Below are positions 1 to 5,956 of a stretch of DNA of 9,713 bases, piece after piece. The stretch's first letter is position 1. Each line of letters opens with the position of its first letter. The translations under genes and the position numbers were made by a program. The DNA is from an uncultured Eubacteriales bacterium. Its GTDB lineage: Bacteria; Bacillota_A; Clostridia; Oscillospirales; Acutalibacteraceae. Below the pieces are notes generated by a model. The model was not told the DNA's origin. It worked only from the letters and a program-made list of their open reading frames with translations, and ran no database searches. The stretch lies in NCBI GenBank assembly GCA_934454005.1, contig CAKSGI010000062.1, forward strand, positions 1-9,713, written 5' to 3'.

Positions 1-381
1 TGCACCTTTTATATTCCCTGTTGACTTTGCTGCCAAAACTATTTCTGTATCTGTTCCCTGCGGTGAAGTTTTATTTACTGTTATTCCTGCATGATTCCAG
101 TTATTTACTACCGTAATTTTAGTCTTTTCTTTTTTTATATTTCCATTAATATCCTTTATATCAGACCAAATTTCATAGTTTCCTTTAATGCTTGTCTTCC
201 AATTTACTGTATTCGACTCTGTAAAGTCTCTTATTACTCCCCATTCTTTCCAATTATTTCTCATCCATACAAATTTATACTGTGCATTTTTTATATTCCC
301 TGTTGTTTTTGCTACTAAGTTTATCTCTGAATCAATCTCATGCGGTGAAGCTTTATTTATTGTTATCCCTGCATGATTCCA
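1..381 (-). repeat. In-frame tandem repeat, 282-bp period (94 residues)
   Basis: The first unit spans 381-100 on the minus strand and the second starts at 99 and is cut by the window edge. Bases 1-99 match bases 283-381 at an offset of exactly 282, with differences mainly at third positions and a few substitutions. At the protein level 23 of 33 aligned residues agree, including W-N-H-A-G-I-T, S-P and T-G-N-I-K. This is a protein domain duplication inside a coding gene, not a mobile or CRISPR repeat. More copies probably lie to the left of the window. Confidence 0.85.
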
Positions 382-474
382 ACTACCCATAGCAGACACA
401 TACACTTGTCCATATCCTACCATTAACAAAAATGCCAAAAAAATCGAAATAAATGTTAAAAAAAATCTCCTCAA
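1..474 (-). CDS. Secreted repeat protein, Y_Y_Y (triple tyrosine)-like domains, N-terminal part
   Basis: Open frame of 158 codons running off the left edge, so the C-terminus and any catalytic domain are missing. The start is taken as TTG at 474-472: a stop (TAA) lies two codons upstream, and TTG is the only start before a clear signal peptide. That peptide has MRR, a hydrophobic stretch at residues 4-20, and a V-S-A signal peptidase I site at 26-28. The upstream ribosome site is weak (AAAGTGGG). The mature part begins a 94-residue repeat at residue 32 (W-N-H-A-G-I-T); a second copy begins at 126 and matches 23 of the 33 residues visible. Each unit carries the Q-Y-K-F-V-W, N-W-K-E-W and G-N-Y-E-I-W signatures seen in Y_Y_Y domain proteins secreted by clostridia. 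Those often carry cell-wall hydrolase or other extracellular modules, but here the function cannot be told. Confidence is high that it is a real secreted gene, moderate for the domain name. Confidence 0.72.
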   Translation of the reverse strand, partial: MRRFFLTFISIFLAFLLMVGYGQVYVSAMGSWNHAGITINKASPHEIDSEINLVAKTTGNIKNAQYKFVWMRNNWKEWGVIRDFTESNTVNWKTSIKGNYEIWSDIKDINGNIKKEKTKITVVNNWNHAGITVNKTSPQGTDTEIVLAAKSTGNIKGA

Positions 475-492
475 TTCTTATACCCACTTTAC

Positions 493-520
493 ATAATATT
501 TTAAAAACAAAATCTGACAA
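493..520 (-). promoter_or_regulatory. Weak candidate promoter for the secreted repeat protein
   Basis: Read on the minus strand there is a TTGTCA (520-515), a 16-nt spacer and TATTAT (498-493). The predicted transcript start would lie only about 12 nt before the TTG start, giving a very short leader that just includes the AAAGTGGG element. This makes the call doubtful; the true promoter may be farther upstream in the AT-rich 521-649 stretch, where I saw no better pair. Confidence 0.25.
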
Positions 521-649
521 AAATTCAGTTAGTTTATTTTAACATTCAACTGTCTGTAAAACAAGTAGTTATATACACAAATTTATAAAATCATTTAAAA
601 ATCGGCAAAATATGAGAAAATTTTTAAAATTAATTCGATTTTTACTATA

Positions 650-1102
650 CTATTTCTGAATAGATTTTAAACTTTTTCTTGCTTTTTTTATTTCATTCAG
701 ATTTTCAGTTAAAGACTTATCTACCCTAAACATCAAATCATCTACATATTCATTAGAAGCTTTTATCATTTCTTTTGCTTTTTTTTGAGCATCAGAAATT
801 ATATTATTAGCTTTTGCTTGTGCTTCTTTAACCATTTCACTTCTATCTACCACTAATTTAGACTTTTCTTCTGCTGCCCTTATAATTTTTTCAGCTTCCT
901 TTTTAGAATCCTCAATAATCTTATTTCTGTCTGCAACAATAGCCTTGGCCTGCCTCATTTCTTTAGGAAACCTTAATCTTATATCCTCCAATATTCTTTT
1001 AACTTTATCTGCATCCAAAACACTTTTTCCTCCACTAAGAGGAAGTGTCCACGCATCTTCAATCATATCATCCAATTCGTCTACTAAACTTTCTATACTC
1101 AT
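650..1102 (-). CDS. Uncharacterised clostridial coiled-coil protein next to CoaD
   Basis: A 150-residue soluble protein with no signal peptide or membrane segment. Residues 1-30 are acidic (E-S-L-V-D-E-L-D-D-M-I-E-D-A-W) followed by a short G-G-containing turn. Residues from about 35 to the end are a long Ala/Lys/Glu-rich helix with heptad-like spacing, typical of a coiled coil. Such proteins in this genomic place are often labelled ATPase or DivIVA-like, but no Walker motif is visible and the label should not be trusted. The start ATG has an AGGAGA ribosome site that lies inside the last codons of coaD; only 2 nt separate the coaD stop from this ATG, so translation is probably coupled. It ends with TAG, and no convincing terminator follows in 475-649. 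The coiled-coil helix resembles F-ATPase subunit b and DivIVA, which could be simple convergence. The function is unknown. Confidence 0.85.
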   Translation of the reverse strand: MSIESLVDELDDMIEDAWTLPLSGGKSVLDADKVKRILEDIRLRFPKEMRQAKAIVADRNKIIEDSKKEAEKIIRAAEEKSKLVVDRSEMVKEAQAKANNIISDAQKKAKEMIKASNEYVDDLMFRVDKSLTENLNEIKKARKSLKSIQK

Positions 1103-1104
1103 AA

Positions 1105-1593
1105 TTAACTTCTCCTATCACATAATCTATCTTTTATTTCTTTATGGATACACTCTGGTACAAAACTTGATATATCTCCACCAAAACGTGATATTTGTTT
1201 TACCATACTTGAGCTTAAATACATATTTTCAGCACTAGTTGTAAAAAATACTGTTTCTAAATCTTTATTTAACTTTTTATTAGTAAGCGCCATTTGGAAT
1301 TCATACTCAAAATCTGACATAGCCCTTAATCCTTTAACTATTGCAACAGCACCTCTTTTTCTAGCATAATCTGCAAGCAATCCGTCAAAAGAAACTATTT
1401 CTATATTACTCAAATCAGGTATAGCTAAACCTAAAAGTCGAATTCTCTCCTCAGTAGTAAAACTTGGGGTTTTGTTGGGATTTACCATTACTGCAATTAT
1501 TACATAATCAAACATAGCAGATGCTCTTTTAATAATGTCTACATGACCTTTTGTAACAGGGTCAAAACTTCCAGGGCAAATAGCTATTTTCAT
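1105..1593 (-). CDS. coaD: Phosphopantetheine adenylyltransferase
   Basis: Transfers AMP from ATP to 4'-phosphopantetheine to give dephospho-CoA, the penultimate step of CoA synthesis in the cytoplasm. The 162-residue length is normal for the family (about 160). The nucleotidyltransferase signature G-S-F-D-P-V-T-x-G-H is at residues 8-17, with His17 as the conserved catalytic histidine. V-K-G-L-R (86-90) with D-F-E-Y-E (94-98) and the S-S-S-M-V-K element (127-132) match the substrate- and ATP-binding parts. The ATG overlaps the rsmD stop by one base (TAATG), and a GGAGTG ribosome site lies just upstream in the end of rsmD. The rsmD-coaD pair is conserved in many bacteria, and here both are read from the promoter before rsmD. 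Confidence 0.96.
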   Translation of the reverse strand: MKIAICPGSFDPVTKGHVDIIKRASAMFDYVIIAVMVNPNKTPSFTTEERIRLLGLAIPDLSNIEIVSFDGLLADYARKRGAVAIVKGLRAMSDFEYEFQMALTNKKLNKDLETVFFTTSAENMYLSSSMVKQISRFGGDISSFVPECIHKEIKDRLCDRRS

Positions 1594-2138
1594 TATTCCA
1601 CTCCATTTTTTTCATAAATACTAATTTTTATTTTACCATATTTATTAACTTTACTCAAAATAAATTCTTCTAATTTTTCAGGTAAAATTTCATCAATGGG
1701 ATTTTCACAAATTATAATTCCATTTTTATTCACTACTTTAGCAAGCTTCGGAAAAATTCTATGTATTTCACCTGAATAATAAGGTGGGTCTAAAAAAACA
1801 ATATCAAAAACTTCATTAGTTTTTAACAAATAGGACTCCGCATCTATATTAAAAACGTTAGCCATATTTTTTAATTTTACAAGCTCAAGATTTTTATTTA
1901 CAACATTTATAGATTCTCTTCGTGAATCTATAAAAACTGCTTTTTTAGCGCCTCTACTGAGTGCTTCTATACCCATTTGTCCGGACCCCGCAAAAAGATC
2001 TAAAAAATTTTGTCCTTCTATATTAAATTGTAAAATATTAAAAACAGCTTCTTTAACTCTATCAGTTGTTGGTCTAATCTCTTCACCATTCAAGGTTTCT
2101 AATTTTTTTCCTCTTGCTGTACCGGTAATTACTCTCAT
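1593..2138 (-). CDS. rsmD: 16S rRNA (guanine(966)-N(2))-methyltransferase RsmD
   Basis: A SAM-dependent methyltransferase that modifies G966 (E. coli numbering) of 16S rRNA during 30S assembly. The 181-residue protein starts with the family-typical M-R-V-I-T-G-T-A-R-G-K-K-L. It has R-P-T-T-D-R-V-K-E-A-V-F-N-I-L at about 22-36, the SAM-binding motif L-D-L-F-A-G-S-G at 46-53 and the catalytic D-P-P-Y at 117-120. The ATG has an AGGAGC ribosome site about 8 nt upstream. The gene ends in a TAATG overlap with coaD. A sigma-A promoter is visible in the 71-bp gap after uvrC, so this gene is the first of its own short operon, though read-through from uvrC is also likely because no terminator separates them. 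Confidence 0.95.
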   Translation of the reverse strand: MRVITGTARGKKLETLNGEEIRPTTDRVKEAVFNILQFNIEGQNFLDLFAGSGQMGIEALSRGAKKAVFIDSRRESINVVNKNLELVKLKNMANVFNIDAESYLLKTNEVFDIVFLDPPYYSGEIHRIFPKLAKVVNKNGIIICENPIDEILPEKLEEFILSKVNKYGKIKISIYEKNGVE

Positions 2139-2169
2139 TTAAACAGCTCCTAAAAATATTTATATTTGA

Positions 2170-2198
2170 ATTATCCCATTATAGCGCTGTTGTGTCAA
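2170..2198 (-). promoter_or_regulatory. Sigma-A promoter for rsmD-coaD-coiled-coil operon
   Basis: On the minus strand a perfect TTGACA (2198-2193) is followed by a 17-nt spacer and GATAAT (2175-2170). The expected start is near 2163, giving a leader of about 25 nt with the AGGAGC ribosome site. A perfect TATAAT also lies inside the spacer (2183-2178), but it is only 9 nt from the -35 box and has no good partner at 16-18 nt. Confidence 0.75.
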
Positions 2199-2209
2199 CT
2201 ACAAATCTT

Positions 2210-4039
2210 CTAATTATTATGAAAATAATCGTATACTGATTTGGCAGATTGCTTAGTCATTCCCGAAACTTGGCATAAATCCTCATATGATGCATCACTT
2301 ATATTTTTTATAGTCTTAAAATGTTTTAAAAGTATCTTTGCTCTTGTTTTTCCTATTCCTGAAATAGAATTCAAAGTAGTTGAAATTGTCTTGCTTTTTC
2401 TTAAATTTCTATGATAACTTATAGCAAATCTGTGAACTTCTTCTTGTATTGAAGAAATAAGTGTAAATGCTTGTCTATTTGAGCTAATAGAAATTTCACC
2501 TGCATTTTTAGCTATTGCCCTTGTCTTGTGTTTACTATCTTTTACCATTCCATATACAGGAATATTAAGTCCAAACTGTTCTATCACCGGTATTACTGCA
2601 GACACATGCCCTTTTCCTCCATCTAACAATATTAGATCTGGTAATCTTCCAAAACCTTTATTACTATCCTTATTTTTGCTATATTCATTAAATCTCCTAG
2701 TTATAACCTCCCTCATGGAAGCATAATCATCCTGACCTTCAAAACCTTTTATTTTAAACCTTTTATAAGCAGATTTTAATGGCCTCCCCTTTTCAAAGAC
2801 CACCATCCCGGCAACATTATTGTCACCACCTAAATTTGATATATCATATGCTTCAATATATGATAAAGGGTTTTTCATTCCTAAAAGTTCTTTTAGTTCA
2901 TCCAAAGCTGATATTTCTTTTCCTGTTCTTCCAATTTTTTGAGATAAGCTTTCTTGGGCATTTTTTTTGCACATTTCAACAAGCCTAAACTGCTCACCTT
3001 TAACTGGGACAATTATTCTTACTTTTTTTCCTGATTTTTTAGAAAGCCAATCGCATATTATATCTTGCCCATCAACATTACCATCAATAGTAATTTGAGC
3101 TGGTACTTTATCCCTAATAGAATAATATCTTTCAATGAATTCTGCCCTTGCTTCCTTTAAATTTCCAACATCATTTAAGAAAAATTCCTCTCTATCAAAC
3201 AATCTACCTGCTGCAAATTTAAAAACCTCAAAACAAGCCGAATTTTCGTTAATAGCTAGTGCAATAACGTCCTGTTCTTTAACTTTTAAAGACACCACTT
3301 TTTGTTTATCTTTTATTCTTTTTATAGCAGTTATTCTGTCTCTTATTCTAGCCGCTTTTTCAAATTCTAAATTTTCTGAAGCTTTCATCATACTTTCTTT
3401 AAGGTCCCTTACAGACAATTTATTTCCGCCAATCAAAAACTCTTTAGCTTCCTCTACGTATTCATTATATTCTTTCTTATCAATTTTTCCATTGCAAGGT
3501 GCCAAACACTGCTTTATATAATAATTTAAACACGGACGAGACTTTCCAATATCTCTTGGAAATCTTCTATTACAACTAGGAAGCTTAAATATCTTTAACG
3601 ATTCATCCACTGCCTCTTTAACCGCCCAAGAACTAGTATATGGTCCTATATATAAAGCATTGTCATCTAATTTTTGTTTTGATTCTAAAATTCTAGGCCA
3701 TTCTTCGGATGTAATTTTTATATAATGATAACCTTTATCATCTTTTAAAAGTATATTATATTTAGGAGTGTGTTGTTTAATAAGACTACACTCTAATACC
3801 AATGCCTCAAACTCACTATCAGTAAGGATATATTCAAAATCTTCAATATTTGATACCATCCTAGAAACTTTGTCATTATGATTTTGAGATTGCGAAAAGT
3901 ATTGTGATACTCTATTTTTAAGTACTTTTGACTTACCAATATATATTATATTTCCTAATTTATCTTTCATAATGTAAACACCAGGTGATAATGGTAATTT
4001 CATTGCTTTTTTTCTAAGCTTTAATATTTTTTCATCCAT
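2210..4039 (-). CDS. uvrC: Excinuclease ABC subunit C
   Basis: The dual-incision nuclease of nucleotide excision repair; it is recruited by UvrB to damaged DNA and cuts both sides of the lesion. With the start at ATG 4039 the protein has 609 residues, the usual size. The GIY-YIG domain is at about 13-95 (S-P-G-V-Y-I-M, then Y-I-G-K-S). Four cysteines at 156, 170, 178 and 182 fit the UvrC iron-sulfur cluster pattern. A UVR motif is at about 210-240. The RNase H-like nuclease holds Y-D-I-S-N near 398-402, L-L-D-G-G-K-G-H and E-V-H-R-F. Tandem helix-hairpin-helix motifs end the protein. An upstream in-frame ATG at 4051 is less likely because AAAAGG abuts it directly, whereas it sits about 11 nt before ATG 4039. 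A terminator-like hairpin separates the gene from ptsH, and no own promoter is obvious. Confidence 0.96.
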   Translation of the reverse strand: MDEKILKLRKKAMKLPLSPGVYIMKDKLGNIIYIGKSKVLKNRVSQYFSQSQNHNDKVSRMVSNIEDFEYILTDSEFEALVLECSLIKQHTPKYNILLKDDKGYHYIKITSEEWPRILESKQKLDDNALYIGPYTSSWAVKEAVDESLKIFKLPSCNRRFPRDIGKSRPCLNYYIKQCLAPCNGKIDKKEYNEYVEEAKEFLIGGNKLSVRDLKESMMKASENLEFEKAARIRDRITAIKRIKDKQKVVSLKVKEQDVIALAINENSACFEVFKFAAGRLFDREEFFLNDVGNLKEARAEFIERYYSIRDKVPAQITIDGNVDGQDIICDWLSKKSGKKVRIIVPVKGEQFRLVEMCKKNAQESLSQKIGRTGKEISALDELKELLGMKNPLSYIEAYDISNLGGDNNVAGMVVFEKGRPLKSAYKRFKIKGFEGQDDYASMREVITRRFNEYSKNKDSNKGFGRLPDLILLDGGKGHVSAVIPVIEQFGLNIPVYGMVKDSKHKTRAIAKNAGEISISSNRQAFTLISSIQEEVHRFAISYHRNLRKSKTISTTLNSISGIGKTRAKILLKHFKTIKNISDASYEDLCQVSGMTKQSAKSVYDYFHNN

Positions 4040-4062
4040 AAACAATAACATCCTTTTATAAT

Positions 4063-4093
4063 AGAAAACACCGCTTTATAAGCGGTGTTTTCT
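4063..4093 (-). terminator. Strong hairpin terminator after ptsH
   Basis: A near-perfect inverted repeat of 14 bp with a 3-nt loop: arms 4063-4076 and 4080-4093, core ACACCGCTT/AAGCGGTGT. On the minus strand it is followed by a T-rich run (TTTTCTATTAT), as in an intrinsic terminator. It lies 7 nt past the ptsH stop and directly before the uvrC ribosome site. The A-rich flank on the other side means it could also act on plus-strand transcripts, but no plus-strand gene ends here. Confidence 0.85.
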
Positions 4094-4100
4094 TTTTAAA

Positions 4101-4364
4101 TTAATCAGTAAATCCTGACTGAATCAATTTTACAAGACCTTCAACTGCTTCCTGCTCATCATTACCATCAGCAATTATTCTGATGCCGGTTCCTCCAACT
4201 ATTCCAAGTGAAAGAACTCCCAATAAACTTTTAGCATTAACTCTGCGTTCTTCTTTTTCTACCCAAATTGATGATTTAAATTCATTAGCTTTTTGAATAA
4301 AAAAGGTTGCTGGGCGAGCATGAAGCCCTACTTGGTTTTGAACCACTACTTCTTTAACGTACAT
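4101..4364 (-). CDS. ptsH: HPr phosphocarrier protein
   Basis: The small cytoplasmic phosphocarrier that passes phosphate from Enzyme I to sugar-specific Enzyme IIA proteins, and serves in carbon catabolite control when phosphorylated on serine. The 87-residue length is standard. Both regulatory sites are present: His15 in G-L-H-A-R-P-A (the Enzyme I site) and Ser46 in N-A-K-S-L-L-G-V-L-S-L-G (the HPr kinase site). His15 argues against Crh, which has glutamine there. The ATG follows a GAGAGGG ribosome site. No ptsI or hprK is nearby; ptsH is alone, with two candidate promoters upstream and a strong terminator directly after it, so it is likely a mainly monocistronic unit. In some clostridia ptsH lies in a whiA/rapZ/uvrC neighbourhood; the adjacency to uvrC may reflect that, which is an inference from memory. 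Confidence 0.96.
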   Translation of the reverse strand: MYVKEVVVQNQVGLHARPATFFIQKANEFKSSIWVEKEERRVNAKSLLGVLSLGIVGGTGIRIIADGNDEQEAVEGLVKLIQSGFTD

Positions 4365-4439
4365 TTAAACCCTCTCCCACTGTAAAATTAATTTTTATAA
4401 TAATCGAATAAATATAATACTGTTCTTACCATTAAATAT

Positions 4440-4467
4440 ATTATATCACATTAAAAACAAACGTCAA
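4440..4467 (-). promoter_or_regulatory. Proximal promoter P1 for ptsH
   Basis: Minus strand TTGACG (4467-4462), 16-nt spacer, TATAAT (4445-4440) with a TG extended -10 (TGATATAAT). The predicted start is near 4433, giving a leader of about 69 nt to the ptsH ATG. It is the best promoter match in the gap. Confidence 0.7.
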
Positions 4468-4513
4468 TAAAGCAAAGTGAATTTTGGATTGATTAACGAT
4501 AGAACTTTGAACA

Positions 4514-4541
4514 ATTATACCTTTATTGTGCATAACGACAA
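4514..4541 (-). promoter_or_regulatory. Distal candidate promoter P2 for ptsH
   Basis: Minus strand TTGTCG (4541-4536), 16-nt spacer and a perfect TATAAT (4519-4514), about 74 bp upstream of P1. A short inverted repeat (TTATTGT, 8-nt centre, ACAATAA; 4523-4544) covers its -35 box and part of the spacer and could be an operator, though AT-rich repeats of this size also arise by chance. Confidence 0.42.
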
Positions 4542-4699
4542 TAATGTTGAAAAATTTTTGTAACCCATAGTATTATTATCCAAATTTTAACAATTTTAGG
4601 ATACATCATTTAAAGAATTTTTCTATCTATATACTATAATTTACCGATTTTACTAAAATAATTCTTACAATTTATTTTTTTATTTGTATTCAAGAATTT

Positions 4700-5401
4700 T
4701 CACTCTTCTTTTTTAAGTTTTATTTTTTCTAATAAGTCTGGTCTTCTTTCAGCCGTTCTAAGTAATGACTGCTCATATCTCCATTTTAAAATATTCGCAT
4801 GATGGCCAGATAACAAAACTTCTGGAACCTTTTTTCCTCTCCAAACAGCAGGCCTCGTATACTGTGGATACTCCAAAAGACCATTATAATGACTTTCATC
4901 TTTAAAACATTCTATATCAGAAAGGACTCCTGGCACCATTCGACTTACAGCATCTGCAAGAATTAATGCAGGAAGTTCTCCACCCGTTAAAACAAAATCG
5001 CCAATTGAAATTTGTTCATCCACAAACTCCTCTATAAAACGTTCATCTACTCCTTCGTAATGACCACATAAAATAGCTATATTGTTGTAAGAAGAAATTT
5101 CTTTTATTTTATCTTGTGTAAGTACCCTTCCCTGAGGAGACATATATATAAGATATGGCCTTGTCCCTGCCACTTTGCACACATTTTCAAAACAATCTGC
5201 CAGAGGTTCTGCTAACAATAACATCCCCTTTCCTCCACCATAAGGATAGTCATCTACCCTATTATGTTTATCATATGTATAATCTCTTATCTGGTGACAA
5301 TTTATTTCTAAAACACCCTTTTCTATAGCTCTGCCTATTATACTTTCTCCCATTACCATTTTACACATTTCAGGAAAAAGTGTTAATATGTCAATTCTCA
5401 T
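4700..5401 (-). CDS. trmD: tRNA (guanine-N1-)-methyltransferase TrmD
   Basis: Methylates G37 next to the anticodon in tRNAs reading CNN-type codons and others, which prevents +1 frameshifting. From the ATG at 5401 it is 233 residues, within the family range, and opens with the typical M-R-I-D-I-L-T-L-F-P-E-M. The SAM-binding trefoil knot is visible: Y-M-S-P-Q-G (86-91), C-G-H-Y-E-G (112-117) and I-G-D-F-V-L-T-G-G (133-141). Arg154 and Asp168 match the conserved catalytic residues. The frame stays open upstream to 5449, but that part is the rimM coding region in another frame. The chosen ATG has a GAAGGG ribosome site about 10 nt upstream and overlaps the rimM stop by 11 nt, so the two genes are probably translationally coupled. 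No rplS follows. Confidence 0.96.
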   Translation of the reverse strand: MRIDILTLFPEMCKMVMGESIIGRAIEKGVLEINCHQIRDYTYDKHNRVDDYPYGGGKGMLLLAEPLADCFENVCKVAGTRPYLIYMSPQGRVLTQDKIKEISSYNNIAILCGHYEGVDERFIEEFVDEQISIGDFVLTGGELPALILADAVSRMVPGVLSDIECFKDESHYNGLLEYPQYTRPAVWRGKKVPEVLLSGHHANILKWRYEQSLLRTAERRPDLLEKIKLKKEE

Positions 5402-5906
5402 CTCCAAATATCCCTTCGATTGGACTAATATAAATCTTGTTCTCATCAATGTCTATTTTTATAACCACATCATCAATAACCGGAATTAAATAGTTATTTC
5501 CTTTATCATTTGTAATTTGATAAACATCATTTGCTCCCGTTTTTAATACATCAGTTACTTTTCCATATAAACATCCCGTGTTATAATCTACAACTTCTAA
5601 GTCAATAATGTCCTGAATAAAATAAACACCACTCTCCATCTTTGCATCTTCTCTATCTATATACAATACCCTGCCTCTTAACAAACTAGCTTGCTCAATA
5701 GTATCAACATCCTTTAATTTCATTATTACTATATTTTTATTAACTCTAGATTTTTCAACTTTTATTTTTTTTTCTCCTTTATTAAAATACAATGTTTTAA
5801 AACCGCATAAAAAATTTGGAGAATCACACCATGGGTTAACCCTAAGCTCTCCTTTTATTCCATGAGTTCCAACTATTTTTCCAACATCAAGATATTTTTT
5901 TACCAT
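5391..5906 (-). CDS. rimM: 16S rRNA processing / 30S maturation factor RimM
   Basis: Binds ribosomal protein S19 and helps mature the 30S head and the 3' domain of 16S rRNA. The protein has 171 residues, typical for the family. The N-terminal domain begins with the signature G-K-I-V-G-T-H-G-I-K-G-E-L-R-V at about 9-23, and a PRC-barrel occupies about 90-165 (Y-F-I-Q-D-I-I-D-L-E-V-V, G-A-N-D-V-Y, L-I-P-V-I-D-D-V-V). The start is ATG 5906, because the ribosome site GGAGG (about 6 nt before it) would otherwise lie inside the coding region begun by an in-frame GTG at 5918. The gene follows khpA by 50 nt, and a terminator-like hairpin sits in that gap. It overlaps trmD by 11 nt. Confidence 0.96.
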   Translation of the reverse strand: MVKKYLDVGKIVGTHGIKGELRVNPWCDSPNFLCGFKTLYFNKGEKKIKVEKSRVNKNIVIMKLKDVDTIEQASLLRGRVLYIDREDAKMESGVYFIQDIIDLEVVDYNTGCLYGKVTDVLKTGANDVYQITNDKGNNYLIPVIDDVVIKIDIDENKIYISPIEGIFGDEN

Positions 5907-5920
5907 TTTTTCCTCCACAA

Positions 5921-5947
5921 ATAAAAAACGGGGTGAATAAACACCCC
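5921..5947 (-). terminator. Intra-operon terminator or attenuator between khpA and rimM
   Basis: A GC-rich hairpin, CACCCC/GGGGTG (5942-5947 and 5930-5935) with a 6-nt loop. On the minus strand it is followed by G and six T's (GTTTTTTAT), the form of an intrinsic terminator. It starts about 10 nt past the khpA stop and ends just before the rimM ribosome site. The stem is only 6 bp, so termination may be partial, which would lower rimM-trmD output relative to rpsP-khpA. Confidence 0.7.
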
Positions 5948-5956
5948 AAAAAATAA

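Larger units (their letters stand above)
4365..4699. other. 335-bp AT-rich gap between trmD and ptsH
   Basis: No open frame in this stretch looks real on either strand. The ptsH-proximal half holds two candidate minus-strand promoters (4440-4467 and 4514-4541) and a 7-bp inverted repeat (4523-4529 and 4538-4544). The trmD-proximal half (about 4545-4699) is AT-rich. It contains a weak AATTCTT/AAGAATT inverted repeat with a 25-nt loop (4660-4698), which I do not accept as a terminator. I recognise no riboswitch or small RNA. In many Firmicutes rplS would follow trmD here, and it is not present. Confidence 0.7.

Noticed and set aside
91..376. Plus-strand open frames over the left-edge repeat gene
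   Set aside because: They are antisense to a clearly coding minus-strand frame with signal peptide and repeats, have low-complexity composition and no supporting ribosome site.
1..381. CRISPR-like or mobile repeat
   Set aside because: The repeat is in frame, 282 bp long and codon-diverged, so it is a protein domain duplication.
595..645. AAAAATCG/CGATTTTT inverted repeat after the coiled-coil gene as a terminator
   Set aside because: The loop is over 30 nt and the stem nearly all A-T; likely chance in AT-rich DNA.
945..1238. Plus-strand open frame across the coiled-coil/coaD junction
   Set aside because: Antisense shadow of two recognised minus-strand genes, with no family resemblance.
3135..3521. 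128-codon plus-strand open frame inside uvrC
   Set aside because: Lies wholly opposite conserved UvrC coding sequence; it has Ser/Leu/Phe-rich composition expected from an antisense of AT-rich coding DNA.
4110..4160. TTGATT/TTAATT pair near the ptsH 3' end as a uvrC promoter
   Set aside because: The -10 match is only three of six bases, and it would lie upstream of the strong hairpin in any case.
4660..4698. AATTCTT/AAGAATT inverted repeat after trmD as a terminator
   Set aside because: The stem is AT-only, 7 bp, with a 25-nt loop and no adjacent T-run in the right place.
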